A stretch of DNA of 64,000 nucleotides, from contig WJYM01000001.1 in assembly GCA_009668205.1 (NCBI GenBank), positions 62,001 to 126,000 on the forward strand. The letters run 5' to 3'. Of this stretch, positions 39,937-49,765 are shown in pieces. The notes beneath the pieces are model-generated. The model was not told the DNA's origin. It saw only the letters and a list, made by a program, of their open reading frames with translations, and ran no database searches. Numbering within the stretch: position 1 is the first letter of the stretch; the number at the start of each line of letters is the position of its first letter. A program made the translations under genes and the position numbers. Origin of the DNA: Enterobacteriaceae bacterium RIT691. Lineage in GTDB: Bacteria; Pseudomonadota; Gammaproteobacteria; Enterobacterales; Enterobacteriaceae.

Positions 39937-40992
39937 ATGACGCATAAATCATCTGTATTGCCCGCAGTTTCTGCCACTTTACGCCGCTATACCGTTGCTT
40001 CTGCCCTGCTCCTCCCGGTGAGTTTTTCTGCCTTAGCCCAGCAGGCGGTGACGCTGTATACCACGCGTGAACCTGGCCTCATTCAGCCCCTGTTGGATAG
40101 CTGGACCCAAACCAGCGGCATCAAAGTCAACACGGTGTTTATCAAAAACGGCATGCTTGAAAGGGTGAAAGCCGAGGGGCAGAACTCCCCTGTCGATCTG
40201 CTGATGAGCGTTGATGCTGGCAATCTTATCGATCTCGTGGAAGCGGGCGTCACTCAACCCGTTGAGTCCAGCGCCCTGAACGACGCTATCCCTGTCAATC
40301 TGCGTGATAAAGACAACCAGTGGTTTGCTCTGTCAATGCGCGCCCGTGTGCTGTACGCCGAGAAATCGATGGCCATTGATAACTGGCATTATGAACAACT
40401 GGCCGATCCGCAATACAAAGGAAAAGTGTGCCTTCGTTCTGGTCAACACCCGTATAACACCGCGCTGGTCGCCGCTATGATTGCCCATCATGGCGAGCCT
40501 GCCACCGAAAAATGGCTGCGCGGTGTGAAAGAGAACCTGGCGCGTAAACCGACCGGAGGCGATCGCGATGTGGCGCGCGATATTCTGGGCGGAATTTGCG
40601 ATATCGGTTTAGCGAACTCCTACTATGTCGGTCATCTGAAAAATGCCAAAGAAGGCAGCGATGCCCGCCAGTGGGGAGATGCGATTAAGGTGGTTAAGCC
40701 GACGTTTGAAAATGGTGGCACCCACGTCAACATTACCGGCGCCGCGGTAGCGCGTTATGCCCCTAATAAAGCGGATGCCATCAAACTGATGGAATACCTG
40801 GTCTCTGCCCCGGCACAGCAGATGTATGCCAAAGCCAACTACGAGTATCCGGTGCGCAAGGGTGTCGCGCTTGACCCGGTTATCCAGCAGACCATTGGCG
40901 ACATTAACGTCGACACGATTCCCATGACCGACATCGTCAAATATCGCAAACAGGCAAGCCTGCTGGTAGATAAAGTTGGATTCGATCAATAA
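39937..40992 (+). CDS. Periplasmic ferric-iron-binding protein (SfuA/YfuA/FbpA type)
   Basis: A 351-residue extracytoplasmic binding protein for Fe(III), the first component of an ABC importer. A long signal peptide ends near ALAQQA (about residue 34). Mature features of the family are VTLYTTREP, the LLMSVDAGNL segment and the two adjacent iron-binding tyrosines in ANSYYVGHL. A possible Fur box is 60 bases upstream. The permease gene overlaps its last 17 bases. Serratia SfuABC and Yersinia YfuABC are the closest well-known systems. It is inserted between ymiA and cysB, which are adjacent in E. coli. Confidence 0.9.
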   Translation: MTHKSSVLPAVSATLRRYTVASALLLPVSFSALAQQAVTLYTTREPGLIQPLLDSWTQTSGIKVNTVFIKNGMLERVKAEGQNSPVDLLMSVDAGNLIDLVEAGVTQPVESSALNDAIPVNLRDKDNQWFALSMRARVLYAEKSMAIDNWHYEQLADPQYKGKVCLRSGQHPYNTALVAAMIAHHGEPATEKWLRGVKENLARKPTGGDRDVARDILGGICDIGLANSYYVGHLKNAKEGSDARQWGDAIKVVKPTFENGGTHVNITGAAVARYAPNKADAIKLMEYLVSAPAQQMYAKANYEYPVRKGVALDPVIQQTIGDINVDTIPMTDIVKYRKQASLLVDKVGFDQ

Positions 40993-42652
40993 CGCCTCGC
41001 CACGCCGACGCGTTCAAAGGCCGCGACGTTCAGTTTCGCCTTTGCAACTGGGGGTTGCGGCCATCGCTTTTGGGGTGATGATCCCGGTGGTTATGCTGTG
41101 CTGGCAGGCCACACAGTCTGACTTTTCACAGTGGTCGCATCTTTATCAGTACGTCCTGCCCGGGGCGCTGATGAATACCGGCATCCTGCTAACTGGCGTC
41201 GGCGTCCTGGTGATGCTGATAGGTACCGCCAGCGCCTGGGCCGTTACGATGTGGGAATTTCCAGGCAGCAAAATGCTGAGCTGGGCGCTGTTGCTGCCGC
41301 TGGCCATGCCAACCTACATGATCGCTTTCGCCTGGCTGGATTTTCTGCACCCTCTTGGGCCGCTGCAAACGGTGATTCGCTGGGTGTTGGGGTATGACAG
41401 CCCACGTCAGTTTCGCCTGCCTGAATTGCGTTCGATGGGGGGAACCATTCTGCTACTCGGACTGGTGCTCTACCCCTACGTCTACCTGACCACCCGCACC
41501 CTGTTTATGAGCCAACCGGCGCATCTATTGGAAGCATCGCGTACGCTTGGCTGCAGCGCTACCGGCGCATTTTTCCGCGTGATGTTGCCCATGGCGCGCC
41601 CGGCCCTGGCGGTAGGACTGAGCCTGGCGTTACTGGAAACGTTAAACGATATCGGTGCCTCGGAATTTCTGGGGATCCAGACGCTGACGGTCACGGTCTA
41701 TACCACCTGGATTACGCGTTCCGATTTGGCTTCTGCCGCGCAAATTGCCTGCCTGGTGCTGTTGTTTATCTCTTTCATTCTGACAATGGAGTTTTATGGC
41801 CGTCATCGCCAGGGATTCAGCAGTCGCAATTTACGTAGCGTCAGGGCAAAACGCGCCATCGGCTGGCACGCCTGGGGACTCACCGCGTTATGTTCACTGC
41901 CGGTAATGCTGGGGTTTGTTATTCCGGTGAGTTATCTGGCCTGGAGCAGTTTCAAACGGCTGGCGGAAGGCCACTCTTTGTCACCTGCGCTGCTGGATGC
42001 CCTGCAAAATACCTTCACCCTCGCCGTGGGTGCGACCTTCACGGTGTGTGCTGTCGGCTTACTGGTTGCCTGGAATGCCCGACATATGGCGGTGGGAAAC
42101 CCGCTGCATGGCATGCGCCGTGGCCTGTTACGGATGGCCTCTGTCGGTTACGCGATACCCGGCACCATTTTGGCGATTGGCTTTTTACCTCCGGCCATCG
42201 CCGCCGATCGGTGGCTGGCTGGCATGCTGGGTATGCAGGGGTTGCCGCTGATGTCATCAGGGGTATTGCTGGTGACATGCTGCGTCATTCGTTTCCAGGC
42301 CATTGCCATCGGGGCGCTGGACTCAGGACTCACCCGTATTTCCCCAACCCTTGAACAAGCCTCCCGTTTGCTTGGCGAGAATGGGGCCGGGACATTCACC
42401 CGCATTCATCTGCCTCTGCTGCGCCCGGCGCTGGTCAGTAGCGCGTTGCTGGTGTTTACCGACGTGATGAAAGAACTCCCGACCACGCTGCTGCTCAGGC
42501 CGGTCAATTTTGAAACGCTCTCGACATTACTGTATGCCGAGGCGGCGCGTGGCACCTATGAAGACGGAATTATCGCGGGCCTGATGATTGTGCTGGTGGG
42601 AACGCTACCCGTGCTGTTCCTTGCCCGTCATCAGCTCCAACAACGCACTTGA
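40976..42652 (+). CDS. Ferric-iron ABC transporter permease (SfuB/FbpB type)
   Basis: A 558-residue inner-membrane protein formed of two fused permease halves with about 12 membrane helices. Each half carries a coupling loop: LLEASRTLGCSATGAFFRVMLPMARPAL near residue 190, and LEQASRLLGENGAGTFTRIHLPLLRPAL near residue 470. The start appears to be a TTG at 40976 inside the end of the binding-protein gene; no ATG is available before the first helix. It moves iron from the binding protein into the cytoplasm with the ATPase encoded next. Confidence 0.9.
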   Translation: MDSINNASPRRRVQRPRRSVSPLQLGVAAIAFGVMIPVVMLCWQATQSDFSQWSHLYQYVLPGALMNTGILLTGVGVLVMLIGTASAWAVTMWEFPGSKMLSWALLLPLAMPTYMIAFAWLDFLHPLGPLQTVIRWVLGYDSPRQFRLPELRSMGGTILLLGLVLYPYVYLTTRTLFMSQPAHLLEASRTLGCSATGAFFRVMLPMARPALAVGLSLALLETLNDIGASEFLGIQTLTVTVYTTWITRSDLASAAQIACLVLLFISFILTMEFYGRHRQGFSSRNLRSVRAKRAIGWHAWGLTALCSLPVMLGFVIPVSYLAWSSFKRLAEGHSLSPALLDALQNTFTLAVGATFTVCAVGLLVAWNARHMAVGNPLHGMRRGLLRMASVGYAIPGTILAIGFLPPAIAADRWLAGMLGMQGLPLMSSGVLLVTCCVIRFQAIAIGALDSGLTRISPTLEQASRLLGENGAGTFTRIHLPLLRPALVSSALLVFTDVMKELPTTLLLRPVNFETLSTLLYAEAARGTYEDGIIAGLMIVLVGTLPVLFLARHQLQQRT

Positions 42653-42661
42653 GGGTTTCCC

Positions 42662-43345
42662 ATGACAGAGATGGCATTACAGCTACAGCAAATCTCAGTG
42701 ACGTATAACAAGGGGCAAATCCCGGTGCTCGATCAGTTCAGCCTGGCCGTACCCAAGGGAAAGCTGGCCTGTCTGCTGGGCCCTTCGGGCTGTGGGAAAA
42801 CCACCGTCCTGCGCGCCATCGCCGGATTTGAACGGATTTGCCACGGCGATATTTTCATTGTCCGCCAGCATGTCGCCGGTTCCGGCACGCATCTGCCGCC
42901 GGAGAAGCGTCATACGGGGATGGTTTTTCAGGATTATGCCCTTTTCCCGCATCTGAGGGTGGCGGAAAACGTGGCGTTTGGTTTGCGACGGCTGTCACGC
43001 GAAGAGCAGCGTGAGCGGGTTTCGGCGTATCTGGCGCTGGTCGATCTGCAGGGCTATGAACAACGCTACCCTCACGAGCTCTCCGGGGGCCAGCAGCAGC
43101 GCATTGCGCTGGCGCGCTCCCTGGCCACCCGACCGCAAATATTGCTGCTGGATGAGCCGTTTTCCGGGCTGGATCAAAAAACACGTACGCGCCTTGGTGC
43201 CGATGTCCGCGACATTCTGCGGAGCGCCGGACAAACGGCGCTGATGGTGACGCATAGCGAACAGGAAGCGCGGTTGATGGCGGATCAGACCTGCTACATG
43301 GAAAAGCGTCAGCCGGTCGTTGAAGATGCCACCGACGTGGCCTGA
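42662..43345 (+). CDS. Ferric-iron ABC transporter ATPase, short form (SfuC/FbpC type)
   Basis: A 227-residue ABC ATPase. Walker A GPSGCGKTT is near residue 39, signature LSGGQQQR near 139, Walker B LLLDEPFSGLD near 160 and the H-loop THSEQEA near 200. FbpC-type subunits usually have about 350 residues, with a C-terminal regulatory domain; this one stops soon after the H-loop. All residues needed for ATP hydrolysis are present, so it should still work. Its stop lies 32 bases from the convergent cysB stop. Confidence 0.88.
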   Translation: MTEMALQLQQISVTYNKGQIPVLDQFSLAVPKGKLACLLGPSGCGKTTVLRAIAGFERICHGDIFIVRQHVAGSGTHLPPEKRHTGMVFQDYALFPHLRVAENVAFGLRRLSREEQRERVSAYLALVDLQGYEQRYPHELSGGQQQRIALARSLATRPQILLLDEPFSGLDQKTRTRLGADVRDILRSAGQTALMVTHSEQEARLMADQTCYMEKRQPVVEDATDVA

Positions 43346-43377
43346 GGCATGGCTTCAGGCCTGTGCCGCTGACGGGA

Positions 43378-44385
<1,008 letters not shown>

Positions 44386-44568
44386 CTAATACGATTTAAT
44401 AATAAAAAATGGATTAACTATAACCACTATATCATTTATACCGGATGTGTATAGATGTGACCAAAAAATAATAACAGAGGGAATAACCGAAGGGTAACGC
44501 TCCGTTGCAGAGCCATCTTTCCGCCCTTGATGGCCCACTGCAGCGCAAGGTTTGGGGCCGTGGGCGGT

Positions 44569-44597
44569 AAAAACAAAAGGGCCGCAACGCGGCCCTT
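44569..44597 (-). terminator. Rho-independent terminator of topA
   Basis: On the minus strand GGGCCGC pairs with GCGGCCC around GTT and is followed by TTTTGTTTTT, 26 bases after the topA stop. Confidence 0.9.
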
Positions 44598-44622
44598 CAG
44601 GAGTATTAACGCAGTAAGAAGC

Positions 44623-47220
44623 TTACTTCTTCGCTTCCTGCCACTTGCCGTCGATGTAGAACGCCGACCAGCCGGTCGCTTTACCGTCCTTCTCAGACGA
44701 AACATACTGCTGTTTGGTCTTACGGCTGAATCGCACCATGGTTTTATTGCCTTCCGGATCCACCTGCGGTGCATCGGCAAGATAGCGCAGCTTCTCCGCC
44801 AGGCGATCGCGGAAGCGATACAACTCTTCCACTAACGGCGCACGGGTTTCGCGCGATTTCGGGAAGGTGTTAGCCGCGAGGAACACGCCAGCAGCACCAT
44901 CACGCAGCACAAAGTACGCGTCCGACTTCTCACAAGGCAGTTCCGGCAACGGTACCGGGTCTTCCTTCGGCGGCGCGACATCGCCGTTACGCAGGATTTT
45001 GCGCGTGTTTTTACAGTCGTCATTGGTACAAGCCATGTACTTACCGAAACGCCCCATTTTCAGGTGCATTTCAGAACCACATTTCTCACACTCAACGATT
45101 GGGCCGTCATACCCTTTGATGCGGAACTCGCCTTCTTCGATTTCGTAGCCGTCGCAGGTCGGGTTGTTACCACAGACGTGCAGCTTACGCTTCGGATCGA
45201 TCAGGTAGCTGTCCATCGCCGTGCCGCATTTCGCACAACGACGTTTGGCACGCAGCGCGTTAGTTTCCGCGTCGTCGCCTTCCAGCACGTTCAGCACTTC
45301 GTTTTCCGGCACCAGGTTAATGGTGGTTTTGCAGCGCTCTTTCGGCGGCAATGCATAACCCGAACAGCCCAGGAACACACCGGTGCTGGCGGTACGGATA
45401 CCCATCTTACGACCACAGGTCGGGCAGTCGATGCTGGTCAGGATCATGGCGTTTGGCAGCATGCCGCCCTCTTCCGGATCCTTCTCTGCGGTTTCCAACT
45501 GGCGAGTGAAGTCGCCGAAGAAATCGTTCAGCACCTGCTTCCACTCGGCCTGCTGGTTAGCCACCAGGTCGAGGTTGCTTTCCATCTGCGCCGTAAAATC
45601 GTAGTTCATCAGCTCGCGGAAGTTGGCTTCCAGACGATCGGTGACGATTTCGCCCATTTTCTCGGCGTAGAAACGACGGTTTTCCACACGAACGTAGCCG
45701 CGATCCTGAATGGTCGAAATGATCGACGCATAGGTAGACGGACGGCCGATGCCACGTTTTTCCAGCTCTTTCACCAGTGAGGCTTCGCTGAAGCGCGCTG
45801 GCGGCTTGGTGAAGTGCTGCGCAGGCAGCAACTCAACCAGTGACAGATCGTCACCTTTTTTCACCGGCGGCAGCGTGCGATCTTCATCGCCTTTACGCAG
45901 CGCGGGCATCACTTTGGTCCAGCCGTCAAAACGCAGCGTACGACCACGGGCCTTCAGTTTGAAGTCACCCGCCGCCACGGTCAGCGTGGTGGAATCGTAC
46001 TGCGCTGGCGTCATCTGACAGGCAACAAACTGGCGCCAGATCAGCTGATACAGTTTCTGCGCATCCGCTTCCATATCTTTCAGCGATTCCGCAAGCACCG
46101 CAACGTCAGAAGGACGAATTGCTTCGTGCGCTTCCTGAGAGTTCTCTTTGCTGGCGTACTGATTCGGGTTTTCCGGCAGATACTTTTTGCCGAAATTGTC
46201 GCCGATATAGCCACGCACCATGCTCACCGCATCCTGACTCAGGTTGGTGGAGTCGGTACGCATATAGGTGATGTGACCCGCTTCATAGAGGCGTTGGGCC
46301 ATCATCATGGTTTTCTTCACGCCGTAGCCCAGACGAGTACTGGCCGCCTGCTGAAGCGTGGACGTGATAAACGGCGCGCCAGGCTTGCTGCTGGTCGGTT
46401 TATCTTCACGTTCAACCACGCTGTAGCGAGCTTTTTCCAGCAGACTCACCGCCGCCATGGTTTCGTCACGGGTGACCGGACGGAACGGCTTATCGTGATG
46501 ATGGCTGACTTCCAGCGGCAGCGCTTCACCCGATGGCGTGGTGGTATTGGCGTCGATTTCCCAGAATTCTTCCGGAACAAACGCTTTGATTTCGCGTTCA
46601 CGCTCGACAACCAGACGCACGGCAACGGACTGTACGCGTCCTGCCGAAAGGCCACGGGCAATCTTTTTCCACAGCAGCGGCGACACCATATAGCCAACCA
46701 CACGGTCGACGAAGCGACGGGCCTGCTGCGCATTAACGCGATCAATATTCAGCTCGCCCGGCGTGTCAAACGCCTGACGAATCGCATTCTTGGTTATCTC
46801 GTTAAACACGACGCGGCTGTAGCGCGAATCGTCACCGCCAATCACTTCCCGCAGGTGCCATGCAATGGCTTCCCCTTCGCGGTCAAGGTCGGTTGCGAGA
46901 TAGATATGGTCGGCTTTTTCCGCCAACTGTTTGAGTTCTGAAACGACCTTTTCTTTACCTGGCAGCACTTCGTACTGCGCTTTCCAGTCATGCCATGGAT
47001 CAACGCCCATACGATTCACGAGCGCGCCACGTTCATCCTTCTTCGGCTTTTTAGCCGTTTTGGTGGAGGCAGAGTCAGCACTTTTTTTGCTTGCTGAGCC
47101 ACTGGTCGGCAAATCGCGGATATGACCGACGCTGGATTTCACCACGTAGTCATTACCCAGATACTTATTGATCGTTTTGGCTTTTGCCGGGGACTCAACG
47201 ATAACGAGAGCTTTACCCAT
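44623..47220 (-). CDS. topA: DNA topoisomerase I
   Basis: An 865-residue type IA topoisomerase, the E. coli length, that relaxes negative supercoils. The Toprim domain begins at the N-terminus ([14 protein letters not shown], then [13 protein letters not shown]). The active-site tyrosine is in [12 protein letters not shown] near residue 319. Three C-terminal Cys4 zinc ribbons ([25 protein letters not shown]) and further DNA-binding domains follow. The second of two near ATG codons (47220) gives [11 protein letters not shown]. Upstream, a foreign element now separates it from yciN. Confidence 0.98.
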   Translation of the reverse strand: MGKALVIVESPAKAKTINKYLGNDYVVKSSVGHIRDLPTSGSASKKSADSASTKTAKKPKKDERGALVNRMGVDPWHDWKAQYEVLPGKEKVVSELKQLAEKADHIYLATDLDREGEAIAWHLREVIGGDDSRYSRVVFNEITKNAIRQAFDTPGELNIDRVNAQQARRFVDRVVGYMVSPLLWKKIARGLSAGRVQSVAVRLVVEREREIKAFVPEEFWEIDANTTTPSGEALPLEVSHHHDKPFRPVTRDETMAAVSLLEKARYSVVEREDKPTSSKPGAPFITSTLQQAASTRLGYGVKKTMMMAQRLYEAGHITYMRTDSTNLSQDAVSMVRGYIGDNFGKKYLPENPNQYASKENSQEAHEAIRPSDVAVLAESLKDMEADAQKLYQLIWRQFVACQMTPAQYDSTTLTVAAGDFKLKARGRTLRFDGWTKVMPALRKGDEDRTLPPVKKGDDLSLVELLPAQHFTKPPARFSEASLVKELEKRGIGRPSTYASIISTIQDRGYVRVENRRFYAEKMGEIVTDRLEANFRELMNYDFTAQMESNLDLVANQQAEWKQVLNDFFGDFTRQLETAEKDPEEGGMLPNAMILTSIDCPTCGRKMGIRTASTGVFLGCSGYALPPKERCKTTINLVPENEVLNVLEGDDAETNALRAKRRCAKCGTAMDSYLIDPKRKLHVCGNNPTCDGYEIEEGEFRIKGYDGPIVECEKCGSEMHLKMGRFGKYMACTNDDCKNTRKILRNGDVAPPKEDPVPLPELPCEKSDAYFVLRDGAAGVFLAANTFPKSRETRAPLVEELYRFRDRLAEKLRYLADAPQVDPEGNKTMVRFSRKTKQQYVSSEKDGKATGWSAFYIDGKWQEAKK

Positions 47221-47489
47221 ATTCACCTTTACCTAATTTGATTCTTCCAGGATTACACAGCGGACAAAATTCGCTGCATATATCGCGCTTGAATTCACCT
47301 TCTCTGGACGACAAACCCTAATCTTGCGGCAGTGTCTGAAGATATCAACCCCTTCAGATGCCCGACCCCAGACGTCGGGAGCACCTGATTGAGTTCGCTG
47401 GCCTTTTCCTGCCAGGTGGTATAGCACGAAGAATTTTTGGTCGAATGTCAAGCAAATCTGTTGCCAGATCGCCGAAAGCGTCACACTGT

Positions 47490-47512
47490 ACCTGATAATC
47501 TTCGTTACGCAA
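47490..47512. repeat. Left-end repeat (candidate att site)
   Basis: ACCTGATAA, then TCTT, then CGTTACGCAA. The matching copy is at 51504-51526. A short inverted repeat CTTCGTT/AACGAAG (47500-47506, 47538-47544) lies next to it. It sits 97 bases before the recombinase gene. The region from the topA start to here (about 270 bases) should hold the topA promoters. Confidence 0.55.
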
Positions 47513-47609
47513 GTAGAGCCTTAACTCTAACTAAATAAACGAAGTCAGAACCCTTGGAATTGTAAGAGATTTTCATCAACTTTGAAAAAATCGTAAAGGT
47601 TACAAGACC

Positions 47610-48842
47610 ATGAACCATGCACAGATTCTCTACACTTCCTATACCAGCAGGACAGGCTACGTGTTCCGTAAGCGAGCATCAGGCGGTACTGTCACAATCA
47701 GCCTACAAACCAGAGATGTAATGATTGCTGTTCGTCGCTCAACGGCTATGTCAATCCGTATGCTAGAACTATCCCCGTTGTCTCTTCCTTATAAAGCGTT
47801 ATCAGCTACCCTCAAGAGCTATCGGGATGAAATTGTTAGAAGTGACACCATAGCCCAATTGTCAGCACAGATGGCTCAACTGCCTCTCACAGCCTCTGTA
47901 ATCACCCCTAAGGCTTTAACGCCTATGGCAGTGCAACAGCATCCCGTAGCGATACAGAGCGTAGCAGAGACTGTTACAGGCCACACATTAAAGTCTGCAA
48001 AGGATGAATATTTCAGTGAAAAGAAGCGTGATTGGATAGAGCAGACGCTGAAGGAAAAGGAATACAGCCTTGATATGTTCATCGCCTTCTGTACTGCTCA
48101 GAATGTCTTCACTATTGAAGAAGTGAACAAACAGACCATCTCTGATTTCAAGCTGTTCCTTGATGCTAAGTATCCATCTGCTGTTTCATCACGAAAGAAA
48201 CGCTTAGACAACATAAACGCCCTATTCACCTTCTGCTGTGACCAGCGTGACTATCTGACACGTAATCCTGTCAAGGGAATGGGCTATAAAAAAGTCAAGA
48301 CGGTGAACAAGAAGGAAGCTGTAACCAAGGAGCAATATGAAACCTTGTTAGCCCTTCCCATCATACAGACCAACCCTAAGAACAAATTCATTTTTGCTAT
48401 GTTCTATCATACCGGGATGCGTCTTAACGAGCTTGCACAGCTCACCTCTTCTGATTTCCGTGAGATTGACGGAATCAAATGCATCTCTATAAATGATGAA
48501 AACGGCAAGACGGTTAAGAATGATAGCTCCCTCAGGAACATCCCACTGAACGAAGCCCTGTTAGAAATGGGGATATGGGAAGAGAAGCTGGCGTTGGGTA
48601 TGACCAGCCAACAGATTGATGTTGCCCTGCGTAAGATGTTCAAGATGATTAGTGTTAAACGTACATCTCACTGTTTTAGGTACAGCCTCTCTGAGCGTCT
48701 ACGCGATGCAGGAGCAGCAGACAGCACTAGAGCATGGATATTAGGACACACTCAGGCAATGATAACTGACAGGGTTTATATCACTCGTACCCCTCTGATG
48801 CAGATGAAAGAAGCTCTGGATTTAGCGGGGGTGGCACAGTGA
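47610..48842 (+). CDS. Tyrosine recombinase / integrase of the element
   Basis: A 410-residue site-specific recombinase. The catalytic residues are visible: Arg271 in TGMRLNELAQL, His354 and Arg357 in SHCFRYSLSERL, His380 in WILGH and the nucleophile Tyr390 in TDRVYITRT. A SAM-like core-binding domain covers about residues 135-225 (DEYFSEKKRDWIEQTLKEKE onward), preceded by a long N-terminal region that may bind arm sites. AAAGG lies about ten bases before the ATG. The closest family cannot be fixed without a search; it looks like integrases of small enterobacterial islands and defective phages. Confidence 0.88.
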   Translation: MNHAQILYTSYTSRTGYVFRKRASGGTVTISLQTRDVMIAVRRSTAMSIRMLELSPLSLPYKALSATLKSYRDEIVRSDTIAQLSAQMAQLPLTASVITPKALTPMAVQQHPVAIQSVAETVTGHTLKSAKDEYFSEKKRDWIEQTLKEKEYSLDMFIAFCTAQNVFTIEEVNKQTISDFKLFLDAKYPSAVSSRKKRLDNINALFTFCCDQRDYLTRNPVKGMGYKKVKTVNKKEAVTKEQYETLLALPIIQTNPKNKFIFAMFYHTGMRLNELAQLTSSDFREIDGIKCISINDENGKTVKNDSSLRNIPLNEALLEMGIWEEKLALGMTSQQIDVALRKMFKMISVKRTSHCFRYSLSERLRDAGAADSTRAWILGHTQAMITDRVYITRTPLMQMKEALDLAGVAQ

Positions 48843-48916
48843 TTATCCAGCCAATGAAACAAATACCTGTTGATGATGAAGAACTTCAAGAACTCCTTGA
48901 AAAGCTTGGTTATTAA
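48839..48916 (+). CDS. Possible 25-residue ORF overlapping the integrase stop
   Basis: A short ORF that starts at a GTG overlapping the integrase stop codon (GTGA) and ends at 48916; an internal ATG is at 48854. The product is acidic and Leu/Glu-rich at its end (DDEELQELLEKLGY), which could form one helix. The stop-start overlap would allow translational coupling with the integrase. No homologue is known to me, and such a short frame may be chance. Confidence 0.3.
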   Translation: MIIQPMKQIPVDDEELQELLEKLGY

Positions 48917-48941
48917 AATTAAACAAACAACAAATAGACAC

Positions 48942-48970
48942 GGCTATGTGTAGTGCATAGCCTCCCTTTC
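48942..48970 (+). terminator. Possible terminator after the integrase
   Basis: A seven-base-pair stem GGCTATG/CATAGCC with a seven-base loop, followed by TCCCTTTCT. The U-tract is imperfect. Confidence 0.45.
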
Positions 48971-48996
48971 TATTGCCTAAAGTCAGGAAACACACT

Positions 48997-49266
48997 ATGA
49001 CCATCGTTTACATCATGCTTGGAATCATCATTTTTTTGCTTGCATGGGATAGCCACTATCACAGCAAGATGCAGGAATATTATCGTGTCAGGTTGGATAA
49101 AATTGATAATGATTTCTTCTACATGAATAGAAGGGATGAAGGGATTAGTAGTGATGTAACAGAAATGAAGATTGACACTCAGAGTGATATTGGAGAATTG
49201 AAGAGTGAGCTGAGAAGGGTAAAAGCTGCATTAAATGAGATACAGAATACGCTGAATAACATGTAA
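48997..49266 (+). CDS. Small membrane-anchored coiled-coil protein, unknown function
   Basis: An 89-residue protein with an N-terminal membrane helix (TIVYIMLGIIIFLLAW, residues 2-17), a histidine- and tyrosine-rich linker and a C-terminal helix with heptad-like spacing (DIGELKSELRRVKAALNEIQ). AGGAA lies seven bases before the ATG at 48997, preferred to a TTG eight codons earlier. It resembles in shape phage spanin- or Rz-like and membrane-stress small proteins, but no family was recognised. A short AGGGC/GCCCT hairpin follows its stop (49272-49287). Confidence 0.6.
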   Translation: MTIVYIMLGIIIFLLAWDSHYHSKMQEYYRVRLDKIDNDFFYMNRRDEGISSDVTEMKIDTQSDIGELKSELRRVKAALNEIQNTLNNM

Positions 49267-49353
49267 CCACCAGGGCAAGGAAGCCCTATTTCCATAAACA
49301 AAAAAGGCCAGCACATAGGCCAGCCTCTTTTCAATGCACAAATATGTGCAACG

Positions 49354-49458
49354 CTATTTCTTAACAGGTACATAGTATTTCTTAGCTTCTTCCCTAGCCT
49401 TCTCCACAACAGCTTCATCCACAATCTGATTGTAAAGCTCAGCGTATTTCTCTTTCAT
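49354..49458 (-). CDS. Possible 34-residue lysine-rich ORF
   Basis: A minus-strand ORF with ATG at 49458 and TAG at 49354. The product starts MKEKYAELYNQIVDEAV and ends in YYVPVKK. It is helical and strongly charged, with a codon pattern that looks coding. In frame, the reading stays open about 33 codons upstream without an ATG, so this may be the 3' end of a decayed gene. No family recognised. Confidence 0.35.
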   Translation of the reverse strand: MKEKYAELYNQIVDEAVVEKAREEAKKYYVPVKK

Positions 49459-49524
49459 CACTCTGATTACATACCCGTTAATATCCTCAAGACCGTTGTT
49501 AACATTATCACTGACCTGCTCCCC

Positions 49525-49591
49525 GTCGCCTAGATTCTAGGTTACCGTCACCTAATATTTAGGTCACCAGTCGCCTAACTTTTAGGTTACC
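49525..49591. repeat. Three tandem 22-base palindromic units (iteron- or operator-like)
   Basis: Three units at 49525-49546, 49547-49568 and 49570-49591, each fitting GTCRCCTA, five variable bases, TAGGTYACC. The core is palindromic; in the first unit CCTAGATTCTAGG is a perfect palindrome. The 22-23-base spacing puts all three on the same face of the helix. A further perfect ten-base palindrome TAACTAGTTA follows at 49596-49605. Such arrays are binding sites for a multimeric DNA-binding protein, as in replication iterons or repressor operators. They lie 175 bases before the HEPN-motif gene. The rest of 49460-49765 holds a possible TTGACT -35 (49700-49705) but no gene. Confidence 0.75.
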
Positions 49592-49765
49592 TGTCTAACT
49601 AGTTAATGCAGCTTCCTATCTACCCAGCCCTTTACGTGACAAGCCTTGCTTGGAGCTATGTTTCTTCAGCGGCATCAGTTCTGTAACCAAGGCCATCTAT
49701 TGACTCACTTTAAAATCTGTGTAGCTTAACTACCACACACAACGACTAGTCAATCAGAGGAAAGG

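Noticed and set aside
46126-46941. 271-codon plus-strand ORF inside topA
   Set aside because: Antisense shadow of a conserved gene; no recognisable domain.
47233-47484. 83-codon minus-strand ORF just upstream of topA
   Set aside because: It lies in the expected topA promoter region and shows no coding pattern or family match.
49525-49605. CRISPR-like array
   Set aside because: There are only three units, directly abutting with no unique spacers, and no cas gene is near. They are palindromic binding sites instead.
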